Shown piece after piece: positions 43,501-52,620 of a stretch of DNA of 64,000 bases (the first letter of the stretch is position 1; each line of letters opens with the position of its first letter). Under the pieces are notes generated by a model. It did not search any database and was not told the origin of the DNA. It saw only the letters and a list, made by a program, of their open reading frames with translations. The DNA lies in assembly GCF_900536025.1 (NCBI RefSeq), contig NZ_UNOZ01000008.1, positions 1-64,000 of the forward strand, read 5' to 3'. The translations under genes and the position numbers were made by a program. The stretch comes from Pseudomonas reidholzensis (lineage in GTDB: Bacteria; Pseudomonadota; Gammaproteobacteria; Pseudomonadales; Pseudomonadaceae).

Positions 43501-45735
43501 ATGCAGACAACCCGTATTGCCGCTTCTCAGCGCGGCTCCAAGTTCCCCTCCGTGCGCCGTTCGCCGTTGGCCGCCGCCGTGCTGCTGGCCGCCATCGGTC
43601 AGTCGGCCCACGCCGCCGAAGCGCCGCGCTCGACCGACGAACCTACCGCCCTGAGCGCGGTGACCGTCACCGCCACCCGCCGCGAGGCCAGCCTGCAGGA
43701 AGTGCCGGTGGCGGTCTCGGTGGTGCAGGGCGAACAGCTCGAGCGCGACAACCGCAACAGCGTCGCCAGCATCGTCCAGCAGGTACCGACCCTCAATTAC
43801 CGCGCCGGCGCCTCGAACAAGGACACCTCGCTGTTCATCCGTGGCGTGGGCACCATTTCCACCTCGCCCGGCGTCGAGCCGACCGTGGCCACCGTGGTCG
43901 ATGGCGTGGTGTTCGGCCGCCCTGGCCAGTCGACCCTGGACCTGCTCGACCTGGAGCGCATCGAGGTCCTGCGTGGCCCGCAAGGCACGCTGTTCGGCAA
44001 GAACGCCTCGGCCGGTGTGCTCAACGTGGTGAGCAAGTCCATCCCGGAACAGACCCACGGCTACGTCGACTACTCGCACTTCGGTGGCGGCGATGAAAAC
44101 CGCCTGCGCTTCGGCCTCGGCGGGCGCCTCAACGAGCAGCTCAAGGGCTCGCTGAGCACCCTCTGGGGCGACTACGATGGCAACGTCGAAAACCTCGCCA
44201 ACGGCCATGACGTCAACGGCTACGAGCGCAAGGGCGTGCGTGGCAAGCTCGAGTTCGAGCCCAACCAGGACCTGCGCCTGACCCTGATCGCCGACTACAT
44301 GAAGGGCGAGGACACCCTGCCCAGCGGCGTCGTCACCCAGGCCAGCCCGGCTTTCGCCAGCCAGTTGGGGGCGGTGCGCCCAAGTGCCCACAACCGCGAC
44401 ATCAGCAGCGACTTCAAGACCCACGTCGAGGACGAGAACCAAGGCCTGTCGGCCCAGCTCGACTGGCAACTGGGCGACTACACCCTGACCTCCATCAGCG
44501 CCTGGCGCGGCTGGGACAACACCCAGTACCAGGATGGCGACCGCCGCGCGCTGCTGCCGCTGACCGCGTCGCACGACAAGGGCACGGTCGACTACGACCA
44601 GTACAGCCAGGAGTTTCGCCTGACCTCGCCCAAGGGCGAATTCAACGAGTACGTGCTCGGGGCGTTCTACATGCACGGCACCTCGCGTGAAACCTACCAG
44701 CGCCTGTCGGTCAACGGCGGGGTGGCCAACAGCGGCCGCGCCGACTACTCGACCACCAACGACAGCGTCGCGCTGTTTGGCGAAAACACCTTCAACTTCA
44801 CCGATGATTTCCGCGCGATCTTCGGCCTGCGCTGGACCCACGACGACCTCGAGTACGACCACCGCCGGGCTTCCACGTCGGCCGCCTCGGTCACCGGCAT
44901 CCAGCCGTCGACCTCCAGTGAAGGCTCGGTCGACGAAGACGGCTGGAGCGGGCGCACCGGCCTGCAGTACGACTTCAACGACAACCTGACCGGCTACGTT
45001 ACCTACTCGCGGGGCTACAAAGGCCCGGCCTACAACGTGTTCTTCAACATGCAGCCGCGCGACACCGGCGCGCTCAAGCCGGAAACCTCCGACGCCTACG
45101 AGATCGGCCTCAAGAGCACCGCGCTGGACAACCGCCTGGTGGCCAACCTGGCGGTGTTCCATACCGACTACGACGACTACCAGGCCAACTTCTTCGACAC
45201 CGTGGCCAACCAGGTGGTCACCCGTCTGGTCAATGCCGGCAAGGTCAAGACCCAGGGCGTCGAGCTCGACGCCAGCTTCCAGGCCACCCGCCAGCTCAAG
45301 TTGTCGGCGGCCGCGGCGTACACCAAGGCGCGGGTCGACCACTTCAATTGCCCGGCGGGCGCGGCGGCCAGCTGCGACATCGACGGCGGTCACCTGCCGT
45401 TCACCCCGGACTGGAAAACCTATGTGCGGGCTGACTATGTGATCCCGTTGGACAACGGCCTGGATGTCGAGCTCTCCAGCGATTACAGCTGGCAGGATTC
45501 GGTGCAGTTCAGCCTCGACCAGAACCCCGACACCCTTCAGGGCGCGTATGGCATCTGGAACGCCAGCATCGCCCTGGCCGACTACAACGACGGCTGGCGC
45601 GTGGCCTTGCTGGGCAAGAACCTCGGTGACAAGTCGTACGCGCAGATGCTCGCCAGTGGCGGCGACTACATCTACCGCTCGGTACCGCGTGACGATGGCC
45701 GCTACTTCGGCGTGCAGTTGCGCAAGGACTTCTAA
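43501..45735 (+). CDS. TonB-dependent outer-membrane receptor
   Basis: The 744-residue receptor has a signal peptide (about 1-38, ending AAIGQSAHAAEAP), a plug domain (about 48-160: VTVTATRREASLQEVPVAVS, and IEVLRGPQGTLFGKNASAGV) and a 22-strand barrel ending in the typical aromatic VQLRKDF. It imports a large or scarce ligand with TonB energy. No sigma/FecR pair is nearby, so it is controlled by the LacI regulator rather than by surface signalling. It heads the operon with the flavin monooxygenase, reductase and binding-protein genes, which suggests an organic ligand rather than a siderophore. Confidence 0.95.
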   Translation: MQTTRIAASQRGSKFPSVRRSPLAAAVLLAAIGQSAHAAEAPRSTDEPTALSAVTVTATRREASLQEVPVAVSVVQGEQLERDNRNSVASIVQQVPTLNYRAGASNKDTSLFIRGVGTISTSPGVEPTVATVVDGVVFGRPGQSTLDLLDLERIEVLRGPQGTLFGKNASAGVLNVVSKSIPEQTHGYVDYSHFGGGDENRLRFGLGGRLNEQLKGSLSTLWGDYDGNVENLANGHDVNGYERKGVRGKLEFEPNQDLRLTLIADYMKGEDTLPSGVVTQASPAFASQLGAVRPSAHNRDISSDFKTHVEDENQGLSAQLDWQLGDYTLTSISAWRGWDNTQYQDGDRRALLPLTASHDKGTVDYDQYSQEFRLTSPKGEFNEYVLGAFYMHGTSRETYQRLSVNGGVANSGRADYSTTNDSVALFGENTFNFTDDFRAIFGLRWTHDDLEYDHRRASTSAASVTGIQPSTSSEGSVDEDGWSGRTGLQYDFNDNLTGYVTYSRGYKGPAYNVFFNMQPRDTGALKPETSDAYEIGLKSTALDNRLVANLAVFHTDYDDYQANFFDTVANQVVTRLVNAGKVKTQGVELDASFQATRQLKLSAAAAYTKARVDHFNCPAGAAASCDIDGGHLPFTPDWKTYVRADYVIPLDNGLDVELSSDYSWQDSVQFSLDQNPDTLQGAYGIWNASIALADYNDGWRVALLGKNLGDKSYAQMLASGGDYIYRSVPRDDGRYFGVQLRKDF

Positions 45736-45740
45736 CTGCC

Positions 45741-45759
45741 GGGGCCGCACAGCGGCCCC
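45741..45759 (+). terminator. Intercistronic GC hairpin after the receptor gene
   Basis: The perfect 8-bp stem GGGGCCGC/GCGGCCCC has a three-base loop (ACA) and lies six bases after the receptor stop. It has no T-run, so it is probably a 3' mRNA stabiliser or partial attenuator that lets the receptor be made in excess over the downstream enzymes. Confidence 0.6.
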
Positions 45760-45787
45760 AACAATGGATTGCCAAGCGAGGAACCCG

Positions 45788-47131
45788 ATGACCAGCGCAA
45801 CCCGCCAACTCAGCCTAGGCGCCTTCCTGATGGCCACCGGGCACCACGTCGCCGCCTGGCGCCACCCCGATGTCCCCGCCGACCCGCTGGACTTCGCCAC
45901 TTACCGGCGCGTCGCGCAAGCCGCCGAGGCCGCCTGCTTCGACGCCCTGTTCGTCGCCGACAGTGTCGCCGCGCCCAGCGACGCCTTGGCCAGCCACAGC
46001 GCTCGCTCGGTGTACTTCGAGCCGTTGACCCTGCTCTCGGCCCTGAGCACCGTCACCGAGCGCATCGGCCTGATCGCCACCGCCACCACCAGCTACAACG
46101 AGCCGTACCACGTAGCACGCAAGTTCGCTTCGCTCGATCACCTCTCGGGTGGCCGTGCGGGCTGGAACCTGGTCACCTCCGATGCCGCCGCCGAGGCCGG
46201 CAACTTCGGCCGCGCGGCGCACATCCCGCACGCCGAACGCTATGCCCGAGCCCGCGAGTTCCAGCAGGTGGTGCAGGGCCTGTGGGACAGCTGGGCGGAT
46301 GACGCCTTCATCCGCGACAAGGCCAGCGGCCAGTTCCATCATGCCGATGGCGTGCGTGCGCTCGATCACGTCGGCGAGCACTTTCGCGTCAAGGGCCCGC
46401 TCAACGTCGCCCGATCACCGCAAGGGCGGCCGGTGCTGGTACAGGCCGGGTCGTCGGAAACCGGCCGTGAACTGGCCGCCGAAAGCGCCGAAGTGGTGTT
46501 TACCGCACAGCCGTCGATGGCCCGTGCCCAAGCCTTCTACGCCGACCTCAAAGGGCGCCTGGCGCGCTTCGGTCGCGCGCCGGACTCGCTGAAGATCATG
46601 CCCGGGGTGTTTGTAGTGGTCGGCCAGAGCGAGGCCGAGGCACAAGACAAGGCCGAGCAGTTCCAGACGCTGGTCAACCCCCGCGTGGGCGTCGCGTTGC
46701 TGGGGCGCATGCTTGGCAACTTCGACTTGTCCGGCTACCCGCTGGACGGCCCGCTGCCTGACCTGCCACCCACCGAAGACGGCCAGCGCAGCCGCCAGCA
46801 ACTGCTCACCGAACTGGCCGGCAACGAGCAGCTGACCCTGGCCCAGCTCGGCCAGCGCATCGCCGGTGGGCGAGGGCACTACAGCCTCATCGGTACGCCA
46901 ACGCAGATCGCCGATGAGCTGCAGGCCTGGTTCGAGGGGCGCGCCGCCGATGGCTTCAACGTGCTGGTGCCGCACCTGCCGCAAGGCCTGGAGGACGTCG
47001 CCCGCCATGTGGTGCCGGAGCTGCAGCGCCGTGGCCTGTTCCGCCGTCAGTATCAGGGTCGCACCTTGCGCGACCACCTGGGCCTGCAAGCGCCCGCCAA
47101 CCCTTACTTTGCCGACCGAGGTCAACCATGA
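45788..47131 (+). CDS. NtaA/SnaA/DszA-family FMNH2-dependent monooxygenase
   Basis: This 447-residue luciferase-like monooxygenase belongs to the class that attacks nitrilotriacetate, dibenzothiophene sulfone, alkanesulfonates and similar compounds with reduced flavin and oxygen. Signatures are LGAFLMATGHHVAAWRHP (about 9-26), FDALFVADSVA, LSGGRAGWNLVTSDAAAEAG (about 118-137) and PVLVQAGSSETGRELAA (about 218-234). It needs an external flavin reductase, not encoded here. Its stop overlaps the next start (ATGA). The substrate is probably the ligand imported by the adjacent receptor. Confidence 0.93.
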   Translation: MTSATRQLSLGAFLMATGHHVAAWRHPDVPADPLDFATYRRVAQAAEAACFDALFVADSVAAPSDALASHSARSVYFEPLTLLSALSTVTERIGLIATATTSYNEPYHVARKFASLDHLSGGRAGWNLVTSDAAAEAGNFGRAAHIPHAERYARAREFQQVVQGLWDSWADDAFIRDKASGQFHHADGVRALDHVGEHFRVKGPLNVARSPQGRPVLVQAGSSETGRELAAESAEVVFTAQPSMARAQAFYADLKGRLARFGRAPDSLKIMPGVFVVVGQSEAEAQDKAEQFQTLVNPRVGVALLGRMLGNFDLSGYPLDGPLPDLPPTEDGQRSRQQLLTELAGNEQLTLAQLGQRIAGGRGHYSLIGTPTQIADELQAWFEGRAADGFNVLVPHLPQGLEDVARHVVPELQRRGLFRRQYQGRTLRDHLGLQAPANPYFADRGQP

Positions 47132-48171
47132 GCTACACCGCCCACCCCGAGCGCTATGCGCGCATGCCGTACCGCCGCGTCGGCCGCAGCGGCCTGGTGC
47201 TGCCGGCCCTGTCCCTGGGCCTGTGGCACAATTTTGGCGACGCCACGCCGATCGACACCCAGCGCGCGTTGCTGCGCACCGCGTTCGACGCCGGCATCAA
47301 CCACTTCGACCTGGCCAACAACTATGGCCCGCCCTATGGCAGCGCCGAAACCAACTTCGGCCGCCTGCTGCGCGAAGACCTGCGCGCCTACCGCGATGAG
47401 CTGATCATCTCCAGCAAGGCCGGCTGGGACATGTGGCCCGGGCCCTATGGCCAGGGTGGCAGCTCGCGCAAGTACCTGATCTCCAGCCTCGACCAGAGCC
47501 TGACCCGCCTGGGCGTGGACTACGTCGACATCTTCTACTCGCACCGCTTCGACGCCGACACACCGCTGGAAGAAACCGCGGTGGCCCTGGCCGATATCGT
47601 CCGCCAGGGCAAGGCGCTGTACATCGGCATCTCGTCCTATTCGGCGGGCAAGACCCGCGAGATCGCCGCCTTGCTGGATGACCTGAAGGTCCCGCTGCTG
47701 ATCCACCAGCCGGCCTACAACCTGTTCAATCGCTGGATCGAGCAGGACCTGCTCGACACCACCGACGACCTCGGCGCCGGCGTCATCGTCTTCACCGCCC
47801 TGGCCCAGGGCCTGCTCAGCGACAAGTACCTGCAGGGTGTACCGGCCGATGCCCGGGTCAACCGCGCGGGTGGCAGCTCGTTGCGCGCCGAGCACCTGTC
47901 CGAAGCCAACATCGCCCGCGCTCGCGCCTTGAACGAGATCGCCCAGCGTCGCGGTCAGAGCCTGGCCCAGTTGGCCCTGGCCTGGACCCTGCGCGACCCG
48001 CGGGTGACCTCGGCGCTGATCGGCGCCAGCCGCCCCGAGCAGATCATCGAGAACGTCGCCGCCCTGGACAACCTGGCGTTCAGCGCCGAGGAGCTGGCCG
48101 AGATCGACCAGTACGCGGTCGAAGGCGGGATCAACCTGTGGGAAAAACCCTCGACCGACTGGAAGGACTGA
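47128..48171 (+). CDS. Aldo/keto reductase (YghZ-like)
   Basis: The 347-residue NADPH-dependent reductase has the AKR tetrad visible: Asp and Tyr in NHFDLANNYGPPYGSAE (about 54-70), Lys in LIISSKAGWDMW and His in DIFYSHRFD (about 125). It resembles YghZ/Kv-beta-type reductases that detoxify aldehydes. Within this operon it may reduce the carbonyl released by the monooxygenase. It is translationally coupled to that gene. Confidence 0.93.
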   Translation: MSYTAHPERYARMPYRRVGRSGLVLPALSLGLWHNFGDATPIDTQRALLRTAFDAGINHFDLANNYGPPYGSAETNFGRLLREDLRAYRDELIISSKAGWDMWPGPYGQGGSSRKYLISSLDQSLTRLGVDYVDIFYSHRFDADTPLEETAVALADIVRQGKALYIGISSYSAGKTREIAALLDDLKVPLLIHQPAYNLFNRWIEQDLLDTTDDLGAGVIVFTALAQGLLSDKYLQGVPADARVNRAGGSSLRAEHLSEANIARARALNEIAQRRGQSLAQLALAWTLRDPRVTSALIGASRPEQIIENVAALDNLAFSAEELAEIDQYAVEGGINLWEKPSTDWKD

Positions 48172-48174
48172 GCG

Positions 48175-49104
48175 ATGAAGTTTCTACGCGTTGCCGCATT
48201 GTTGCTCGCCGGCCTGGCCGGCACGGTGCAGGCGGCCGACCCGGCGGCGCTGCGCATCGGCTACCAGAAGGGCTCGATCAGCCTGGTGCTGGCCAAGCAG
48301 CACCGCCTGCTCGAACAACGCTTCCCGGACACCCAGGTGGAGTGGATCGAGTTTCCCGCGGGCCCGCAGATGCTCGAGGCGCTGAACATCGGCAGCCTGG
48401 ACATCGGCTCGACCGGCGACATCCCACCGATCTTCGCCCAGGCGGCCGGTGCCGACCTGCTGTACATCGGCGCCGAGCCCGCCAAGCCGCAGGCTGAGGT
48501 GATCCTGGTGCCCAAGGCCAGCACGATTGCCAGCGTCGCCGAGCTGAAGGGCAAGCGTATTGCCCTGCAGAAGGGCTCCAGTGCGCACAATCTGCTGCTG
48601 CGGGCCTTGGCCAAGGCCGGCTTGAGCATCCGTGACGTACAGCCGGTGTACCTGGCGCCGGCCGATGCGCGCGCCGCCTTCGAGCGCGGCAGCATCGATG
48701 CCTGGGCGATCTGGGACCCGTTCTATTCGGCCATCGACCTGGAGGGCAAGTCGCGGGTGCTGGCAGACGGGCAGGGGTTGGGGCTGATCGGGCCGTTCAT
48801 GCTCGGCGCGCGCGGTTATGTCGAGGGCAATCCGGCATTCGTGGGCGCGTTGCTCGATGAGATCAGCCGCGCCGAAGCGCTGACGCGCAGTGACGAAGCG
48901 GGCAGCATCACGCTGTTGGCGGGCTTCATGGGCTTGCCGGAGGAGGTGGTGCGGCGCAGCTTCAGCCATCGGCCGGCGTCACCGGTGTTGCCGGTGACAG
49001 CCGAGATCGTGGCGGCGCAGCAGCGCACGGCTGAGTTGTTCTTCGACAACCGCATACTGCCCAAGCGCGTGGAGGTTGCCGGGGCGGTGTGGCAGCGTCA
49101 TTGA
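48175..49104 (+). CDS. SsuA-like ABC substrate-binding protein (sulfonate/nitrate/taurine family)
   Basis: The 309-residue periplasmic protein has a signal peptide (MKFLRVAALLLAGLAGTVQA) and the SsuA/TauA-type fold: LRIGYQKGSISLVLAKQH (about 25-42), LNIGSLDIGSTGDIPPIFAQ (about 69-88) and FERGSIDAWAIWDPFYSA (about 163-180). Only four bases separate it from the reductase gene. No permease or ATPase genes follow, so it must use a transporter encoded elsewhere. The family points to a sulfonate-like substrate for the operon. Confidence 0.92.
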   Translation: MKFLRVAALLLAGLAGTVQAADPAALRIGYQKGSISLVLAKQHRLLEQRFPDTQVEWIEFPAGPQMLEALNIGSLDIGSTGDIPPIFAQAAGADLLYIGAEPAKPQAEVILVPKASTIASVAELKGKRIALQKGSSAHNLLLRALAKAGLSIRDVQPVYLAPADARAAFERGSIDAWAIWDPFYSAIDLEGKSRVLADGQGLGLIGPFMLGARGYVEGNPAFVGALLDEISRAEALTRSDEAGSITLLAGFMGLPEEVVRRSFSHRPASPVLPVTAEIVAAQQRTAELFFDNRILPKRVEVAGAVWQRH

Positions 49105-49120
49105 CGCAGTGTCTGTTACT

Positions 49121-49196
49121 GCCCTATCGCGGGTAAACCCGCTCCTACAGGGGCCACGCTGATCCCTGTAGGAGCGGGTTTACCCGCGATAGGGCC
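49121..49196. repeat. Inverted REP pair
   Basis: REP units at 49121-49152 and 49164-49196, core CGCGGGTAAACCCGCTCCTACAG in inverse orientation, lie between convergent genes, where they can act as terminator or mRNA end. Confidence 0.85.
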
Positions 49197-49211
49197 AGCA
49201 CAGGCTACAGC

Positions 49212-49691
49212 TTACCCTCGGGCAAACTGCGCCAGCTTTTGCCCCTCCAGGCGGTAGCGAATCCACTCATCCTGCGGTTCGGCCCCGAGCGACTGATAGA
49301 AGCCGATCGCCGGCGCGTTCCAGTCCAGCACGCTCCATTCCAGCCGCCCGCAGCCATTTTCCACCGCCTCTTGGGCAATGTGCCGCAACAGCCGTCGACC
49401 GGCGCCGTCGCCGCGCTGCTCAGGGGTGACATACAGGTCTTCCAGGTAGATCCCGTTACGCCCCAGCCAGGTGGAGTAACTGTAGAAGTACACCGCGAAG
49501 CCAATCGCTTGCCCATCGCGCTCGCAGATCAGGCTGCTCACGGTGCTGCCTTCGTCAAACAGGCTGCGCTCGATATCCGCCAGGCTGGCGACCACCTCAT
49601 GGCGGGCCCGCTCGTAGTCGGCCAGTTCAGTGATGAACGCGAGGATCTGTGCGGCGTCACTGCGCACGGCGGGGCGGATGATGAGGCTCAT
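49212..49691 (-). CDS. GNAT-family N-acetyltransferase
   Basis: The 159-residue acetyl-CoA-dependent acyltransferase has acetyl-CoA motif A LEDLYVTPEQRGDGAGRRLL (about 83-102) and motif B RLEWSVLDWNAPAIGFYQSL (about 115-134), the pattern of spermidine/diamine-type acetyltransferases. The acceptor substrate is unknown. It is a single gene, not in an operon. Confidence 0.9.
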   Translation of the reverse strand: MSLIIRPAVRSDAAQILAFITELADYERARHEVVASLADIERSLFDEGSTVSSLICERDGQAIGFAVYFYSYSTWLGRNGIYLEDLYVTPEQRGDGAGRRLLRHIAQEAVENGCGRLEWSVLDWNAPAIGFYQSLGAEPQDEWIRYRLEGQKLAQFARG

Positions 49692-49867
49692 GTTGGGCGT
49701 CCTTGGGCTGAGGCAGTCATCTTAACCGCTAGGCGCAGTGCTTGCCGAGGGGCTGCCAACGGTACAAAAATGTGTATCTGAATAATTTATGGTAACTGTA
49801 CGGGTGGTCTGCGGGGTGCGCTCGGCTACTGTGGTCAGACGATAATCAGATCTCGCGGACCATAGCC

Positions 49868-50488
49868 ATGCTTGCCTCACTCGACCTGCTGACAGCTTTC
49901 GTGCTGTTCGCCTTTGTCTCCTCGATCACGCCGGGGCCAAACAACACCATGCTGCTGGCCTCGGGCGTCAACTTCGGGGTGCGCCGCTCGATCCCGCACG
50001 CCCTGGGCATCAGTATCGGCTTCATGGTCATGGTCCTGGCGGTCGGTTTTGGCCTGGGCGAAGTGTTCAAGGCCTGGCCGCCGCTGTACACCGTATTGCG
50101 CTATGGCGGCGCGGCCTACCTGCTGTACCTGGCCTACAAGATCGCCACCTCCGGGCCGATCTCCGGCAGTACCCGCGGCACCGGCAAGCCGATGGGCTTC
50201 TGGGGCGCGGCGGCGTTTCAATGGGTCAATCCGAAAGCCTGGGTGATGGCGATCGGCGCGATCACCACCTACACGCCGGCCCAGGGCTATGTGCTCAACG
50301 TGATCGTCATCGCCGCGGTGTTCGCCCTGGTCAACCTGCCCAGCGTCGGCATCTGGGTGATGTTTGGCAGCGCGTTGCGCAACCTGCTGCAGAACCCGCG
50401 CTGGCTGATGCTGTTCAATGTCCTGATGGCCCTGCTGCTGGTGATTTCCCTCTACCCGCTGCTGTTTGTAGAATCGGCGTTTTCCTGA
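49868..50488 (+). CDS. LysE/RhtB-family amino-acid exporter
   Basis: The 206-residue protein has about six helices and the family hallmark VSSITPGPNNTMLLASGVNF (about 17-36), with GYGGAAYLLYLAYKI-like third helix and FQWVNPKAWVMAIGA (about 116-130). It exports an amino acid or small metabolite. It is 21 bases upstream of an alpha/beta hydrolase gene and probably co-transcribed with it. Confidence 0.93.
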   Translation: MLASLDLLTAFVLFAFVSSITPGPNNTMLLASGVNFGVRRSIPHALGISIGFMVMVLAVGFGLGEVFKAWPPLYTVLRYGGAAYLLYLAYKIATSGPISGSTRGTGKPMGFWGAAAFQWVNPKAWVMAIGAITTYTPAQGYVLNVIVIAAVFALVNLPSVGIWVMFGSALRNLLQNPRWLMLFNVLMALLLVISLYPLLFVESAFS

Positions 50489-50509
50489 TGCGATGAGAGC
50501 AGCCGACCG

Positions 50510-51382
50510 ATGCAATTGATTCCCTGGTCCCACGACTGCCCCGAAGGTTTCACCCTGCGCGGCTGGCGCTCGCCGGCCAGTGGCCGGCCGCTGCTGCATT
50601 TTCTCCACGGCAACGGCTTCTGCAGCCTGGTCTACCAGCCGTTGCTGATGCGCCTGGGCGAGCACTATGACCTGTGGCTGAGCGATGCCCAAGGGCATGG
50701 CGACAGTGATCACGGCGGCGCCTTTGTTGGCTGGAACCGCACCGCCGCGCTGGCGGTGGAGGCGTTCGAGGCCGGTCGAGGCGAGTATGGCGAGGTGCCC
50801 CGGCATGCCGTTGGGCACAGCTTTGGCGGGGTGGTCAGCGGGTTGATCCTGGCCAACCATGCGCACTTGTTCGAGCGCGCGGTGCTGCTCGATCCGGTGC
50901 TGTTCAGCCGCAGGATGATCGGCGTCATGGGCGCGGCCGTCCTGCTGGGCCTGCACCGTCGCCATGGTTTGGCGCGCAAGGCGGCGACCCGCCGCAGCCA
51001 TTGGCCCGACCGTGGCTCGGCGCTGGCCGCGTTGCAGGGTCGGGGGATCTTCAAAGGCTGGAGCGACGAGGCGCTGCAGGCCTACGTCGAGCATGCCATC
51101 GGCGATCACGGCGAGGGCGTGGTGCTCAAGTGCCGGCCAAGCCGTGAAGTGGAAATCTTCAGTTCGTTCCCGCAGCGGATGTGGGCGAACCTGGGACGCA
51201 TCAGCACGCCGACCTGCATCCTCCATGGCCAGCAGACCTACCCGTTCGTGCCCCATTCGGTGCGCCGGCTGGCGGTGATCAATCCTGCCGTGAGCGAACA
51301 GCAGGTGCCCGGCGGGCATTGCTTCATGCAAGAAGACCCGGCGGCTACGGCAGACGCCATCCTGGCGTTCCTGAAACCCTGA
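50510..51382 (+). CDS. Alpha/beta hydrolase
   Basis: The 290-residue hydrolase has an oxyanion-type HGNGF (about 33-37), the nucleophile elbow GHSFGG (about 101-106, serine 103), an acid in the region after TCILHGQQTYPF and the catalytic histidine in GGHCFMQEDP (about 270). It has no signal peptide. The substrate is unknown. It follows the LysE-type gene closely. Confidence 0.88.
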   Translation: MQLIPWSHDCPEGFTLRGWRSPASGRPLLHFLHGNGFCSLVYQPLLMRLGEHYDLWLSDAQGHGDSDHGGAFVGWNRTAALAVEAFEAGRGEYGEVPRHAVGHSFGGVVSGLILANHAHLFERAVLLDPVLFSRRMIGVMGAAVLLGLHRRHGLARKAATRRSHWPDRGSALAALQGRGIFKGWSDEALQAYVEHAIGDHGEGVVLKCRPSREVEIFSSFPQRMWANLGRISTPTCILHGQQTYPFVPHSVRRLAVINPAVSEQQVPGGHCFMQEDPAATADAILAFLKP

Positions 51383-51483
51383 CACTGCTTGTCCATTTCG
51401 CGACGATAGCCGGCTGATTCGCGTGCGAACGACACGCGCCGATTGCATACCCTGACGCTCCCAACCCGCAAGGAGCCCAGGTA

Positions 51484-52620
51484 ATGAATCAGGCGGTAAC
51501 CCCCGACCCGCAAGTCGCCCTCGAAGACGCTCAACGCAGCCGTCGCCAACATTGGCGACGTTATGCCCTGGCCGGCTGCGCGGGCCTGGCGCTGGTGGGC
51601 TATGCGGCGCATTGGTGGTTGGATACGCGCTTTCTCGAACAGACCGACGACGCCTATGTGCGCGCCGACTGGGCGCCGGTCAGCGCGCGGGTCAGCGGTT
51701 ACGTGGCCGAGGTGCGGGTGGCCGATAACGCCCGGGTCAAGGCCGGGGAGTTGTTGCTGCGGCTCGACGCGCGCGATTTCCGTGAGCGCCTGCACAGTGC
51801 CGAGGCGCGCGTGGCGGTCAGTGAAGCGGCGGTGCAGGTCCAGCGCATGCGCTTGCGTGGCCTGGCGGCGCAACAGGCCGAGCAGCGCCAGGCGATCGCC
51901 CATGCCGAGGCTGAACGCGCGGGCAGCCGTGCTGAAAGCCAGCGCGCCGACGCCGACTGGCAACGCTACCAGCGCTTGGGGCAATGGCAGGCGGTCAGCG
52001 TGCAGCGCCTGGAGCAGGCCAAGGCCACGCGGATCCAGGCCCAGGCGCTGCAACGGGGTGCCGATGCGCAGTTGGCCCAGCAGCAGGCGCGCACGCAGGT
52101 CCTGCAGGAGCAGGGGCAGGAGTTGCAGGCCGAACTGGAACAACGCCTGGCTGACCTCAAGCAGGCCCGCTCGGCGCTGGCCTTGGCCCACAGTGCGTTG
52201 GCCGACACCGAGATTCGCGCGCCCTTCGATGGCGTGGTGGGCCAGCGCAAGGTCCGCCAGCAACAGTACGTGACCCCCGGCCTGCCGTTGCTGGCGGTGG
52301 TGCCGGTGGAGCAGGCCTATGTCGTGGCCAACTTCAAGGAAACCCAGCTCGAGCACCTGCGCCCCGGGCAGCCGGTGGTGCTGGCGGTGGATACCTTCGG
52401 CCAGCATTGGCAGGGCAAGGTCGACAGTGTGTCGCCGGGCTCGGGCGCGGTGTTCGCATTGTTGCCGCCGGACAACGCCACCGGCAACTTCACCAAGATC
52501 GTCCAGCGCTTTCCCGTGCGTATCCGCCTCGAGCCGACCTCGGGCGAGCGGCCGCGGTTGCTTGCCGGGATGTCGCTGACCGCCACCGTAGATACCCGCG
52601 GGGCAGTCGATGAGCACTGA
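51484..52620 (+). CDS. EmrA/HlyD-family membrane fusion protein
   Basis: The 378-residue periplasmic adaptor has one membrane helix (about 28-47), lipoyl-half/barrel segments (TDDAYVRADWAPVSARVSGY, about 57-76, and IRAPFDGVVGQRKV), a long coiled coil between them (about 100-235) and the C-terminal AYVVANFKETQL barrel. It connects EmrB with an outer-membrane TolC-type channel encoded elsewhere. Its last codons overlap the emrB start by 11 bases. AAGGAG precedes its ATG. Confidence 0.94.
   Translation: MNQAVTPDPQVALEDAQRSRRQHWRRYALAGCAGLALVGYAAHWWLDTRFLEQTDDAYVRADWAPVSARVSGYVAEVRVADNARVKAGELLLRLDARDFRERLHSAEARVAVSEAAVQVQRMRLRGLAAQQAEQRQAIAHAEAERAGSRAESQRADADWQRYQRLGQWQAVSVQRLEQAKATRIQAQALQRGADAQLAQQQARTQVLQEQGQELQAELEQRLADLKQARSALALAHSALADTEIRAPFDGVVGQRKVRQQQYVTPGLPLLAVVPVEQAYVVANFKETQLEHLRPGQPVVLAVDTFGQHWQGKVDSVSPGSGAVFALLPPDNATGNFTKIVQRFPVRIRLEPTSGERPRLLAGMSLTATVDTRGAVDEH

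Noticed and set aside
45741..45759. Hairpin considered as a rho-independent terminator that ends the operon
   Set aside because: No T-run follows, and the next gene has its own close ribosome site and is functionally linked.
43336..45900. Open frame of 854 codons opposite the TonB receptor gene
   Set aside because: Antisense shadow of the receptor gene; the receptor frame has clear plug and barrel motifs.
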